64,000 nucleotides of DNA from Nocardia jinanensis. Its GTDB lineage: Bacteria > Actinomycetota > Actinomycetes > Mycobacteriales > Mycobacteriaceae. Location of the stretch: the NCBI RefSeq assembly GCF_014645735.1, contig NZ_BMMH01000006.1, forward strand, positions 248,001 to 312,000, written 5' to 3'. Of the stretch, positions 17,362-25,955 are shown piece by piece (within the stretch, counting starts at the first letter, position 1; each line of letters starts with the position of its first letter). The translations under genes and the position numbers were made by a program. The notes beneath the pieces were generated by a model. It was not told the origin of the DNA and searched no databases. It saw nothing but the letters and a program-made list of their open reading frames with translations.

Positions 17362-18510
17362 TTACTGCGTGGGAAGTTGAATGAGGCGTGCGGGCGAGAA
17401 GGCCGATACGTCGAGCCCGGTCTCTTTTCCGAGCGCGAATGCCGTGAGCAGCTCCGCCCACAGGGGAGCGAACGTGAACGAGTAGGTACCACCGGCGACG
17501 AAAACCCCGGGTGCACCGTCGAGTTCACCGATGACCGGCATTTCGTCGGGTGTCGTGACGACCGGCCCGGTCCACGCCTCGAGCAGTTGCCCACCGGATA
17601 GCGCCGGCAGCAAACGGGCGACCTGGGCGAGGTTGCCGGTAGTGCTGTTCTCCAGGATCGCCGCGGGGTCGCTGTCGTGGAACGGCCCTGCGGGCCATCC
17701 GCCCCCGAGGACGAGACGGTCTCGCCGGTCCTGTTTGATCGACATACCTTCGCCGACATGCTGAACCAGCACCTCGAGCGTATTCGGGGCGGCGGCCAGC
17801 GTATGCATTTGCAGGGATGTCGGTGTCAGGTCGAGTTGCACTCCGGCCAGTGCGGCGATATCGGCCATCCACGGGCCGGCGGCGTCGATCACCACAGGTG
17901 TGTGCCACGTCCCGGCAGGTGTGCCGACCTCCCACCGCTCGCGTGCGCGATGCAGAGCCGTCACCGGCGTGTTCGAGTGCAGGGCCGCGCCTTCGGCGAC
18001 CGCTCGACGCAGTAATGCCGGTCCCGCCATATCGGGTTCGGCGAAGCCGTCCCAGGCACACCAGGTGGCCCCTTCGATCGTCGGCCCCAGGAGCGGTAAC
18101 GCGCGACGCGCTTCGTCCCCGGTCAGTACCTCCGTCGGTATCCCGGCGGCGCGTTCCCACTCATGCTTCGTATGCAGCCTGCGTACCTGCTCCTCGGTCT
18201 CGGCGACCATGTATCCGCCGCAGCGGACGAGGCCGAGATCGGGCACGGAGTCGGCGAGCGCATCCCATAACCCGCTGGTGGCCTTCTGCAGCGGCAGTAG
18301 GCGTTCGACATCGACGGCAACGCCCTGTCCCGGGCGCCGCGCGTGGATGGTCTGGATGTGCAGGTTTCCCGCCGTGGTACCCGAACCTGCCGTATTCGGT
18401 GTGGTGCGGTCCAGCACGGCGATTCGCGAACCGGCCCGGGTGAGCGCCACTGCGGTCGCGGCGCCGACTATTCCGGCTCCGATGACAACTGCATCGACCT
18501 CAGCGTGCAC
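17362..18510 (-). CDS. DAO-family FAD-dependent oxidase/dehydrogenase
   Basis: A protein of about 382 residues starting at GTG 18510. The FAD-binding motif VIGAGIVGAATAVAL opens it, and the C-terminal DEMPVIGELDGAPGVFVAGG with GTYSFTFAPLWAELL is typical of glycine/D-amino-acid oxidases, sarcosine oxidases and hydroxyproline dehydrogenases. It should oxidise a secondary or D-amine to an imine or keto product. Its start overlaps the end of the DapA-like gene by 11 bp. Together with a DapA-type enzyme it resembles the D-hydroxyproline pathway, but the epimerase and semialdehyde dehydrogenase are absent here. Confidence 0.87.
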   Translation of the reverse strand: MHAEVDAVVIGAGIVGAATAVALTRAGSRIAVLDRTTPNTAGSGTTAGNLHIQTIHARRPGQGVAVDVERLLPLQKATSGLWDALADSVPDLGLVRCGGYMVAETEEQVRRLHTKHEWERAAGIPTEVLTGDEARRALPLLGPTIEGATWCAWDGFAEPDMAGPALLRRAVAEGAALHSNTPVTALHRARERWEVGTPAGTWHTPVVIDAAGPWMADIAALAGVQLDLTPTSLQMHTLAAAPNTLEVLVQHVGEGMSIKQDRRDRLVLGGGWPAGPFHDSDPAAILENSTTGNLAQVARLLPALSGGQLLEAWTGPVVTTPDEMPVIGELDGAPGVFVAGGTYSFTFAPLWAELLTAFALGKETGLDVSAFSPARLIQLPTQ

Positions 18511-19465
18511 TGCCGGCTCCCAGGGTGCGCGCCGAGACTTCGGCGATACCGGATTCGTCGATGATGGTCTGCAATGCCGCAAGGGTCGTCGCGTCCGTGA
18601 CCGGGAGCAACGGTTCCCGCACCGCGCCGCCCGGTTGGCCCAGCAGGTTCATGACCGCTTTCAGCTGCGGGATAGGTGAGGCGTACACGCCGCTGTAGTC
18701 GCCGTTGATGAGCCGCCCGGAGAACGCCCGGTATCGGTCGGCCCAGCCGCGAGCGGATCGGGCATCGCCGGCTGCCACCGCACGGTAGAACGGTACGGCG
18801 AACGGAGCGCCGACGCCGCCGCCATCGATATTGCCGTCACCACCCAGTTCGAGCAGTGTGGCGAGTCCGCGCCGGTGCAGAAAGCTGCCGAATACCCGGA
18901 CTTTGCCGGCCACCGCTTCCACGGTGTCCAGCATCGACAGCCAGTTCCCGGTGCTGTCCTTGATCGCGACGACGTTGTCGAGGTCGGCCAGCCGGGAGAA
19001 CAGCCCCGCGCTGGTGCCCATATCGACGGAGACCCCACGCGGCCAGTTGTAGACCATGAACGGCAACGACGTCGCCGTGGCGACGGTGGCGAAGAACTGC
19101 AGCGTCTCGTCGGGCGAGGTGTGCACGTACGGCGGAGGTGTGGCGAGCACGCCGTCGGCGCCGGCCGAGGCGGCGTGCACCGCCAGCGCCGACGCTTGTC
19201 GAGCCGTATACGCGCTGATTCCGACGACGACGGGGAATCGACCCGCGACGGCTTCCACCGCCACCTCTGTCACGGTCCGGCGCTCGTCGTCGGTCTGGCT
19301 GAACCATTCACCGGTGCTGCCGTTGACGAGTACGCCGTTCACGCCCATACCGGCGTACAGCTCCATCAGCGACCCGAGCGCTTCCGTATCGAGCGCGCCC
19401 GAGGGGGTGAACGGTGTGGGGGCCGCGGGCCAGTATCCGGACCACGAGACGTCATCGCGATTCAT
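18500..19465 (-). CDS. DapA/DHDPS-family lyase or aldolase
   Basis: A 321-residue TIM-barrel protein with GSTGE (49-53), Tyr139 (MVYNWPR) and the Schiff-base Lys169 (VVAIKDSTGN), so the catalytic core is intact. The family includes dihydrodipicolinate synthase, N-acetylneuraminate lyase, keto-deoxy-sugar aldolases and hydroxyproline-pathway deaminases. It is first in the leftward operon, transcribed from the LacI-operator promoter. Its place in a hydantoinase/oxidase operon argues for a catabolic lyase or deaminase, not lysine biosynthesis. Confidence 0.9.
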   Translation of the reverse strand: MNRDDVSWSGYWPAAPTPFTPSGALDTEALGSLMELYAGMGVNGVLVNGSTGEWFSQTDDERRTVTEVAVEAVAGRFPVVVGISAYTARQASALAVHAASAGADGVLATPPPYVHTSPDETLQFFATVATATSLPFMVYNWPRGVSVDMGTSAGLFSRLADLDNVVAIKDSTGNWLSMLDTVEAVAGKVRVFGSFLHRRGLATLLELGGDGNIDGGGVGAPFAVPFYRAVAAGDARSARGWADRYRAFSGRLINGDYSGVYASPIPQLKAVMNLLGQPGGAVREPLLPVTDATTLAALQTIIDESGIAEVSARTLGAGSAR

Positions 19466-19519
19466 ATGGTGCTGCCTTTCGAGCGAGAAAATCCACCGAA
19501 GATGGCCATTTTGGCGACC

Positions 19520-19539
19520 GTTATGGGATCGATTGCATA
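19520..19539. promoter_or_regulatory. LacI-family operator, copy 1
   Basis: TATGGGATCGATTGCATA (19522-19539) is an imperfect palindrome about an ATCGAT centre, with seven of nine arm positions paired; the size and CG centre are typical of LacI-family operators. The 18 bp at 19520-19537 recur exactly, inverted, at 20759-20776 before the transporter operon. It lies in the divergent region between the DapA-like gene and the LacI gene. Confidence 0.8.
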
Positions 19540-19642
19540 CACTGCCGTCAGACAAGCGCCGCCGTCAAGCCGGAAACCCGGCCGTAACGCCGGCGGTGTC
19601 GAATATCGGAAGTCGGAAACGGAATGGAGACACGAGGAGTCG

Positions 19643-20689
19643 ATGGCGGTCACTTTGATCGATGTCGCGGTCGCCGCGGGCGTATCGCGCAGTACCGCAT
19701 CACGCGCACTGAGCGGATCCCGGTTGATCTCGGCCGAGACGCGCGCCGCGGTGGAAAACGCCGCCCGGACGCTCGGGTATCGACCGAACCGGGCCGCGAG
19801 CGCGCTTCGGTCGAACAGATCGCATCTGATCGGGCTGGTGATGAACAACCTCCTGAACGCGACATTTCACACGGTCGCGGAAGTGGTGCAGAAAAGAGCT
19901 TCGGCCGGCGGGTTCCAGGTGATCCTGTGCATCACCGATGCAGACCCCGGCCGGGAGAACGATGTGCTCGCGATGCTCGGCGAGCACGGGGTGGACGGCA
20001 CGATCGTCATCGGCAGCGGTCGCAGCGCCACCGCGTCGAACGCCTTGCTGTCGCAGGGGCGCGCGGTGGTCAACCTCATCAGGTCGGTGCAGGGCAGCAA
20101 GGCTTCCACCGTGCTCGCCGACGATCTCGACGGCGCCCGGGACGCTACCGCGCATCTGCTGGCGCTGGGACACCGCCGGATCGGTTACCTGGGCGGCACC
20201 GCGGACGCAACCTCCGGCCGGGAGCGGTTCGAGGGTTACCGTCTGGCGCTGGCCGACGCAGGAATCGAGGTCGACGACGAACTCGTCCGCAAAGGACCAT
20301 TCACCACAGAGTTCGGCGCGGAAGCGGTGAACTCCCTGCTCGACGGCACCGCGCCGATGACCGCGCTGTACGCGGCCAATCACGAGGCGGTGTTCGGAAT
20401 CCTACCCACACTGTCGGCACGCGGCGTGTCCATACCGGACGAATTGTCCCTGGTCTGCCATGAGGACATGCCCTGGCTGGCACTGTGGAAACCGGCCATC
20501 ACCGTCGTGGACAACGGGGCCGCCCAACTGGCGAACGTCGCGATGGATCTGCTCTTCCAGCAGATCAACGACGCGGCCGAACCGGATGGCCGGACATATC
20601 GGATCGGTGCGCGCCTGATCGAACGCGAATCGTGCCGCCCCCGTGCCGGAGCCCACCCGAATTCGTCGTCCGATCCGTCGTCTCGTTAA
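19643..20689 (+). CDS. LacI-family transcriptional regulator
   Basis: A 348-residue regulator. The N-terminal helix-turn-helix (TLIDVAVAAGVSRSTASRAL) and hinge are followed by a periplasmic-binding-protein-like effector domain (IGLVMNNLLNATFHTVAEVV through LALWKPAITVVDNG). ATG 19643 follows GAGGAG, and the HTH begins at residue 4, as expected. It is divergent from the hydantoinase operon and upstream of the importer operon; both promoters carry the same 18-bp operator. It most likely represses both and itself, and responds to the imported substrate or an early product. Confidence 0.93.
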   Translation: MAVTLIDVAVAAGVSRSTASRALSGSRLISAETRAAVENAARTLGYRPNRAASALRSNRSHLIGLVMNNLLNATFHTVAEVVQKRASAGGFQVILCITDADPGRENDVLAMLGEHGVDGTIVIGSGRSATASNALLSQGRAVVNLIRSVQGSKASTVLADDLDGARDATAHLLALGHRRIGYLGGTADATSGRERFEGYRLALADAGIEVDDELVRKGPFTTEFGAEAVNSLLDGTAPMTALYAANHEAVFGILPTLSARGVSIPDELSLVCHEDMPWLALWKPAITVVDNGAAQLANVAMDLLFQQINDAAEPDGRTYRIGARLIERESCRPRAGAHPNSSSDPSSR

Positions 20690-20758
20690 CAATTGATTAC
20701 CTGGGTGCCGGACGCGTTAACCGTATTGACGGCTTCCTCAGGTTTTGCCACTCTTCAG

Positions 20759-20776
20759 TGCAATCGATCCCATAAC
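20759..20776. promoter_or_regulatory. LacI-family operator, copy 2
   Basis: TGCAATCGATCCCATAAC is the exact reverse complement of GTTATGGGATCGATTGCA at 19520-19537. It lies 84 bp before the importer binding-protein gene and just downstream of a possible -35 TTGACG (20726-20731), where a bound repressor would block the promoter. Confidence 0.82.
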
Positions 20777-20859
20777 CCACCGATCCAATAACACTGGGCG
20801 AATCGATCTCGACTTTCCCGACCTCGGCTGCGATGCAGTTCATCTCGAAAGGCTCGTCA

Positions 20860-21717
20860 ATGCGCAAGATCATCGGATTCGCGGTAGCGGTCATCACCGC
20901 CGCCGCCGTCACCGGATGCAGTTCGACCGAGGAGGCCGCCGCCCCGAAGGATTGTTCGCCGACACTCGGCGCCGCCGACCTCGCGGAAGAGGGCACGCTG
21001 ACCATGGCGACCAACGCGACCCTCCCGCCCATGCAATACGTCGACGCCGACGGCGAGGTCATCGGCATGCGAGTCGATCTCGGCAAGGAGATCGCCGAGC
21101 GCCTGTGTCTCGCGCCGAAGTTCGTCAACATCGAGTTCGACGCGCAGATTCCGGGTGTGCAGAGCGGCCGCTGGGACATGATCGATACCGGCATGTTCTA
21201 CACACCGGCCCGCGCGGAGACCATCGATCTCGTGCCCTACGAGGTACAGGCGGTATCCATCTCGGTTCCCTCGGGCAATCCGGAGTCGATCGCTGATATC
21301 GACGACCTGGCCGGTAAGACGATCGGCGTCGAAGCGCCCGGATACGAGTTCGACACGCTGACGGAGCTCGCTGCGCAGTTCGCCGCCCGAGGCAAGCCCG
21401 CACTGAATGTCCAGACTTTCAAGACGAACGCCGACGCCTACCAGGCATTGTCCGCCGGCCAAATCGACGGAGCCTCGATCGTGGAGTCGGTCACGTCCTT
21501 CTACCAGAAGGACGGCCGGTTCGAGACCGCCGTCGGCGGTATCAACGAAGCGCCCCTGGCCATGGGCTTTGCCAAGAACAGCAAGGCGGCCACCGAAGTG
21601 GCGCGTGTACTCACCGAGATGCGTGCGGACGGATACCTCCCGGACCTGTTCGGTCAGTACAGCGTCACCGGCTACGCGGGCGATATCGCCGTGCGTACGG
21701 GTCCGCTGGACAGCTGA
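20860..21717 (+). CDS. Polar-amino-acid ABC transporter substrate-binding lipoprotein
   Basis: A 285-residue lipoprotein: basic start, hydrophobic segment and lipobox VTGC. The mature protein is a family-3 binding protein (TMATNATLPPMQYVDADGE, IGMRVDLGKEIAERL, WDMIDTGMFYTPARAETIDL). These bind amino acids, opines, ectoine or related zwitterions. ATG 20860 follows AAAGG. It is the first gene of the three-gene importer operon under the LacI operator. The ligand should be the substrate of the adjacent DAO/hydantoinase pathway. Confidence 0.92.
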   Translation: MRKIIGFAVAVITAAAVTGCSSTEEAAAPKDCSPTLGAADLAEEGTLTMATNATLPPMQYVDADGEVIGMRVDLGKEIAERLCLAPKFVNIEFDAQIPGVQSGRWDMIDTGMFYTPARAETIDLVPYEVQAVSISVPSGNPESIADIDDLAGKTIGVEAPGYEFDTLTELAAQFAARGKPALNVQTFKTNADAYQALSAGQIDGASIVESVTSFYQKDGRFETAVGGINEAPLAMGFAKNSKAATEVARVLTEMRADGYLPDLFGQYSVTGYAGDIAVRTGPLDS

Positions 21718-21745
21718 TCCACAGCCCTATCCGAAAGGCATCCCC

Positions 21746-22486
21746 ATGTGGTCTTGGGACGCATTCTTTTCCATTCTGACGAGCCGGCAATTACTCGAGG
21801 GGGCGTGGGTCACGATCTGGCTCACGGTCGTGAGCATGGTCCTCGGTCTCATCCTCGCGGTAGCGGTCGCCGCCGCACGGTCTTCGCGGTTTCTGCCGCT
21901 GCGCGCGGTATCCGGGTTCTATGTCTGGTTGATGCGCGGCACTCCCCTGCTGGTCCAACTCGTCATCATCTACACCGGATTGCCGCAGGTCGGGATCAAA
22001 CTTGGCGTCATCCAGGCCGCGCTGCTCGGTTTGGTGCTCAACGAGGCGGCCTACCTCTCCGAGATCGTGCGGTCGGGTCTCCTGTCCGTTCCCGCCGGTC
22101 AGACCGAAGCCGCGCGGGCGCTCGGAATGTCGCCGGCGAAGGTGTTCCGGGTGGTCGTACTACCCCAGGCGCTGCGCGTGATGATCCCACCACTCGGAAA
22201 CAGCTTCAACGGGCTCCTGAAAACCACCACGCTGGTGTCGGTTATCTCTGTTCAAGAGCTGCTCCGGCGAACACAGTTCCTGGTACAGGTCAATTTCCGA
22301 GTGCTCGAAGGACTGTGTGCGGCAGCGCTGTACTTTCTGGTCCTGACCACCCTGTGGGGTTTGATTCAACGGATGCTGGAAGCCCGTGCGGGGAAGGGTT
22401 ACGACCGCAACTACAAACGTAAGGGCACCCGGGATTCGAAGGTCCTGGACCAGAGTGCGCTGGAGGCAGAGGCGGTGAACCGATGA
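21746..22486 (+). CDS. Polar-amino-acid ABC transporter permease
   Basis: A 246-residue HisM/GlnP-type permease with about five membrane segments. The cytoplasmic EAA loop is clear (AGQTEAARALGMSPAKVFRVVVLPQA). An unusually long hydrophilic C-terminal tail of about 35 residues follows the last helix. It starts 29 bp after the binding-protein gene, with AAAGG upstream, and its TGA overlaps the ATPase ATG. Confidence 0.92.
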   Translation: MWSWDAFFSILTSRQLLEGAWVTIWLTVVSMVLGLILAVAVAAARSSRFLPLRAVSGFYVWLMRGTPLLVQLVIIYTGLPQVGIKLGVIQAALLGLVLNEAAYLSEIVRSGLLSVPAGQTEAARALGMSPAKVFRVVVLPQALRVMIPPLGNSFNGLLKTTTLVSVISVQELLRRTQFLVQVNFRVLEGLCAAALYFLVLTTLWGLIQRMLEARAGKGYDRNYKRKGTRDSKVLDQSALEAEAVNR

Positions 22487-23262
22487 CCGGTGTCATGGAG
22501 AAAACTCCGATGATGGTCGAAGTCCGGAACATGACGAAGGCGTACAACGACCTGGTCGTGCTCGACAGGATCGACTTCTCCGTGAGCAAAGGAGAAGTGG
22601 TCCTGCTACTGGGTCCTTCGGGAAGCGGTAAGAGCACCCTGCTCCGTACTTTGAATTGCCTCGAGACAATCGAATCCGGCACGGTGCGCGTCTGCGGCGA
22701 AATGATCGGATTCACCGACGACGATCGGCGGCGCCCCCTCCCCGAGACTCAGCTCGCGAAACAGCGGCGGTACACCGGAATGGTGTTCCAGAGCTTCAAT
22801 CTCTTCCCGATGATGACAGCCCTGGACAATGTCGCCTCAGGACCGCGGCATGTACTGGGCACCCCGAAGGACCTCGCGCGCCGACAAGCCCGGGAACTGC
22901 TCGAACTGGTCGGCCTGGGAGATAAGGGCGACAACTATCCTTCGCAGCTGTCGGGCGGACAACAGCAACGAGTCGCCATCGCCCGCGCGCTCGCCATGAA
23001 ACCGGAAGTCATGCTGTTCGACGAGCCGACATCGGCACTCGACCCCGAAATGGTCAAAGAAGTGCTCGACGTGATGATCCAGCTGCGGGACGAGGGTATG
23101 ACCATGGTCGTGGTCAGCCATGAAATGGGCTTCGCCAAGGCAGCAGCCGACCGGATCGTTTTCATGAGTGATGGAAAGATCGTCGAAGACGCCGACCCGG
23201 ATCAGTTCTTCGGCAATCCGCAGAATCCCCGGACCCGGCAGTTTCTGCGCCAAATCCTCTGA
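22483..23262 (+). CDS. Polar-amino-acid ABC transporter ATPase
   Basis: A 259-residue GlnQ/HisP-like ATPase: Walker A GPSGSGKST, Q-loop VFQSFNLFP, signature LSGGQQQRVAIARALA, Walker B VMLFDEPTSALDPE and switch His in VVSHEMGF. The ATG overlaps the permease stop (ATGA), indicating coupled synthesis. It energises uptake through the preceding permease and binding protein. Confidence 0.94.
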   Translation: MTGVMEKTPMMVEVRNMTKAYNDLVVLDRIDFSVSKGEVVLLLGPSGSGKSTLLRTLNCLETIESGTVRVCGEMIGFTDDDRRRPLPETQLAKQRRYTGMVFQSFNLFPMMTALDNVASGPRHVLGTPKDLARRQARELLELVGLGDKGDNYPSQLSGGQQQRVAIARALAMKPEVMLFDEPTSALDPEMVKEVLDVMIQLRDEGMTMVVVSHEMGFAKAAADRIVFMSDGKIVEDADPDQFFGNPQNPRTRQFLRQIL

Positions 23263-23365
23263 TCCTGGCCGTTGGTCGTCTTCGCGGGACCCGCATGCGA
23301 CGCTCAGGCGCTATCGTAACGGTGCGGTCGGGCATGCCGGAGCGGCGCACCCACGGCTATGCCCG

Positions 23366-23536
23366 TCACGGCACGGTCGGCCCCCTGCTTCGCTCCGTCG
23401 GTCCCAGCCGAACGGCGCCCACGCGAACGAGACTGGCTACGAGCTCCGCGCAGATGACCTCGTAGCAGGACCGGGCCGCGGTCGCGTCGGTGTCGATCAG
23501 GTCGCCGCAGCAGCCGAGCCGGAACGGACTGTTCAC
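23366..23536 (-). CDS. Small cysteine-containing ORF divergent from arsR (unknown)
   Basis: A 56-codon frame from GTG 23536, reading VNSPFRLGCCGDLIDTDATA and on. Nearly every codon in the first 32 ends in G or C, as in real genes here, while the last dozen codons look less gene-like. It has four cysteines (9, 10, 24, 29), which could bind As(III) or another soft metal. It shares the arsR promoter region, oriented away. I do not recognise a family; it may be intact, or the 5' end of a truncated gene. Confidence 0.4.
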   Translation of the reverse strand: MNSPFRLGCCGDLIDTDATAARSCYEVICAELVASLVRVGAVRLGPTERSRGPTVP

Positions 23537-23565
23537 CGTATGTTCGTTTGCGTACAGAATAGATG

Positions 23566-23584
23566 ATTGTCAATATCGATGAAT
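23566..23584. promoter_or_regulatory. ArsR-type operator overlapping the arsR start
   Basis: ATTGTCAATATCGATGAAT spans the arsR start codon. The reverse complement contains TTGACA beside ATCGAT, resembling actinobacterial ArsR/SmtB operators and the sequence before the second ArsR gene. The position implies tight autorepression. Confidence 0.6.
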
Positions 23585-23960
23585 GTCTAAGTCGCAGATA
23601 CCGGTGGCGCCGATCGAGGCCTGCAACCCCGCACCGCAGGTACGCGAACCATTGACGGCCGAGGCCGCGGTGGAACTCGCGGCGGTATTCAAGGCCCTGT
23701 CGGATCCGGTCCGGCTGCGGCTGCTCAGCTCCATCGCCTCCCGCGCCGGCGGTGAAGCGTGCGTGTGCGATCTGTCCGAGGGCATCGACCTCACCCAGCC
23801 GACCATCTCCCACCACCTGAAGGTGCTGCGCGGCGCGGGGCTGTTGACCAGCGAACGCCGCGCGTCCTGGGTGTACTACCGGGTGGTCCCGCGGGCGCTG
23901 CGGCAGGCATCCGACGTGCTGTTGATGGAGAGCGGCGCGATCGCCGAGCTGACCGGATGA
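23583..23960 (+). CDS. arsR: ArsR-family arsenic-responsive repressor
   Basis: A 125-residue winged-helix repressor. C60-V-C62 followed by DL at the start of a DNA-binding helix is the classical As(III)/Sb(III) sensing site, and TQPTISHHLKVLRGAGL is the recognition region. It should release the ars promoter when trivalent arsenicals bind. Its TGA overlaps the ACR3 ATG by 4 bp. Confidence 0.93.
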   Translation: MSKSQIPVAPIEACNPAPQVREPLTAEAAVELAAVFKALSDPVRLRLLSSIASRAGGEACVCDLSEGIDLTQPTISHHLKVLRGAGLLTSERRASWVYYRVVPRALRQASDVLLMESGAIAELTG

Positions 23961-25051
23961 GCGCCGCCGCCGGCGCGCCGGATCAGGGTGTGGTGGGCAA
24001 GCTGTCCACCTTGGATCGGTTCCTGCCAGCGTGGATCGGCGTGGCCATGGCCGCCGGACTGTTGCTCGGGCGGTTGATCCCCGGTCTCGGGGACGGCCTG
24101 GCCGCGGTGGAGATCGACGGGATCTCGCTGCCGATCGCGATCGGGTTGCTGATCATGATGTATCCGGTGCTGGCCAAGGTCCGCTATGACCGTCTCCACA
24201 CCGTCACCGGCGACCGCCGACTCCTGGCCGGGTCGCTGGTGTTGAACTGGGTGCTGGGCCCGGCGCTGATGTTCGCCCTGGCGTGGCTGCTGCTACCGGA
24301 CCTGCCCGAGTACCGGACCGGGTTGATCATCGTCGGGTTGGCGCGCTGTATCGCGATGGTGATCATCTGGAACGACCTGGCCTGCGGGGACCGGGAAGCC
24401 GCCGCCGTACTGGTGGCGCTCAACTCGATCTTCCAGGTCATCATGTTCGCGGTCCTGGGCTGGTTCTACCTCTCGGCGCTGCCCGGCTGGCTCGGGCTGG
24501 AGCAGGCCACGATCGAGGCCTCGCCGTGGCAGATCGCGAAATCGGTGCTGATCTTCCTCGGGATCCCGCTGCTGGCCGGGTATCTCACCCGCCGGTTCGG
24601 GGAACGAGCGAAGGGACGCGGCTGGTACGAGACCACGTTGATCCCGAAGATCGGGCCGTGGGCGCTCTACGGACTGCTGTTCACCATCGTCGTGCTGTTC
24701 GCCCTGCAAGGCGACCGCATCACCTCCCAACCCCTCGACGTGGTCCGGATCGCGGTCCCGCTGCTCGCCTATTTCGCGATCATGTGGGGCGGGGGCTATC
24801 TCCTCGGCGCCGTCATGGGGCTGGGCTACGAGCGCACGACCACGTTGGCGTTCACCGCGGCGGGCAACAACTTCGAGCTCGCCATCGCGGTCGCGATCGC
24901 GACCTACGGCGCCACCTCCGGCCAAGCCCTGGCCGGGGTCGTGGGCCCGTTGATCGAGGTCCCGGTGCTGGTGGCGCTGGTGTATGTGTCGCTGGCCCTG
25001 CGTAGCCGGTTCCGGAATCCGACCGTCACGGCAGCGGTGGCGTCCCGGTGA
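23957..25051 (+). CDS. ACR3-family arsenite efflux permease
   Basis: A 364-residue membrane protein with about ten hydrophobic segments. LARCIAMVIIWNDLACGD holds the ACR3 conserved cysteine and loop, and AAGNNFELAIAVAIATYG is the other family signature. It exports As(OH)3, probably by proton exchange. It is translationally coupled to arsR and followed by arsC. Confidence 0.94.
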   Translation: MSAAAGAPDQGVVGKLSTLDRFLPAWIGVAMAAGLLLGRLIPGLGDGLAAVEIDGISLPIAIGLLIMMYPVLAKVRYDRLHTVTGDRRLLAGSLVLNWVLGPALMFALAWLLLPDLPEYRTGLIIVGLARCIAMVIIWNDLACGDREAAAVLVALNSIFQVIMFAVLGWFYLSALPGWLGLEQATIEASPWQIAKSVLIFLGIPLLAGYLTRRFGERAKGRGWYETTLIPKIGPWALYGLLFTIVVLFALQGDRITSQPLDVVRIAVPLLAYFAIMWGGGYLLGAVMGLGYERTTTLAFTAAGNNFELAIAVAIATYGATSGQALAGVVGPLIEVPVLVALVYVSLALRSRFRNPTVTAAVASR

Positions 25052-25082
25052 CCGCGGCTCCCACCTTGTGAAAGAGGCTGTT

Positions 25083-25490
25083 GTGTCCACGCCCAGTGTG
25101 TTGTTCGTCTGCGTCCACAACGCCGGCCGCTCCCAGATGGCCGCCGCGTTCCTGGCTCATCTGGCCGGTGGGGCGATCGAGGTCCGTTCCGCCGGCAGCG
25201 CTCCGGCCGAACACCTCAACCCCGCCGTCGTAACGGCGATGGCCGAGGCAGGGATCGACATCACCGACCAGTCCCCGAAAATCCTCACCGCCGATGCGGT
25301 GCAGTCCTCGACTGTGGTGATCACCATGGGCTGCGGTGACACCTGCCCGGTGTTCCCCGGCATCAGCTACCGCGACTGGGACCTGCCCGACCCGGCCGGC
25401 CACGGCATCCAGGCCGTCCGCCCGATCCGTGACGAGATCCGCGCCCGCGTCCAGGCACTGATCACCGAACTGGTCCCGGCCAACACCTGA
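25083..25490 (+). CDS. arsC: Arsenate reductase, low-molecular-weight phosphatase fold
   Basis: A 135-residue protein with the phosphate-loop CX5R motif at C10-R16 (CVHNAGRS), plus DLPDP near the C-terminus holding the catalytic Asp. Additional cysteines in GCGDTCP suggest either a thioredoxin- or a mycothiol/mycoredoxin-linked mechanism; actinobacterial relatives commonly use mycothiol. It converts arsenate to arsenite for ACR3 export. The start is GTG 25083 after GAAAGAGG. It completes the arsR-acr3-arsC operon. Confidence 0.93.
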   Translation: MSTPSVLFVCVHNAGRSQMAAAFLAHLAGGAIEVRSAGSAPAEHLNPAVVTAMAEAGIDITDQSPKILTADAVQSSTVVITMGCGDTCPVFPGISYRDWDLPDPAGHGIQAVRPIRDEIRARVQALITELVPANT

Positions 25491-25548
25491 CCCCCGACGC
25501 AGACCCTGACCAGACACCGATCCGGCCTGGGCCCTGCGTCGTCTCCGG

Positions 25549-25955
25549 TCAGCGCACCCCGACCGCGTCCGCGCCGGTGCCGGCGGGCTGCAGGCGCCGC
25601 ACCAGATATGCCGCGTCACGGCCGACCCCACGCAGCGAGTTCGACGACGGGGTGCGCTGCCACTCCAGCCCGAGAAACCCCGAACCGGGATGGGTGAGCG
25701 ACAGGTCCTGTCGTTGCCGTGGGATCCCGGTCTCGGTGAGCGCCCCGGTTCCGGGTGAGATAGGGCAGGTGCGGGCGGTAACCGGTGGCGAACCGGTGGC
25801 GGTGGGCGCCTGTTTCACGATCCGACCCAGTGGGGCGGCGTCGAATCCGGATCGGCCGCCGCCGATTGACCACCACGTCGTATTCGTTCGCACCGAGGAC
25901 GAGATAGGCGTGGGCGTAGCCGCCGGTCCATGCCGACAGGGCCGGGCCCCTACCG
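25549..25955 (-). pseudogene. Frameshifted 3' remnant of an ars-linked NAD(P)/FAD oxidoreductase
   Basis: The C-terminal 75 or so codons read GTGALTETGIP, LSLTHPGSGFLGLEWQR, SNSLRGVGRDA, the recognisable tail of flavin oxidoreductases that accompany actinobacterial ars operons. The upstream part continues in another frame (FATGYRPHLPYLT), so at least one frameshift is present, and the FAD-binding N-terminal half is missing. It lies immediately downstream of arsI on the same strand, as expected for a former operon partner. Family assignment comes from recalled consensus and is moderate. Confidence 0.6.

Noticed and set aside
18875..19642. A possible 5' extension of the LacI gene
   Set aside because: It is antisense to the DapA-like gene and would put the HTH in the middle of the protein; ATG 19643 gives a normal LacI.
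14479..23262. Complete hydroxyproline or creatinine degradation pathway
   Set aside because: The DAO oxidase plus DapA-type enzyme and hydantoinase are suggestive, but the epimerase, semialdehyde dehydrogenase, creatininase/deaminase and carbamoylase genes are absent from the window.
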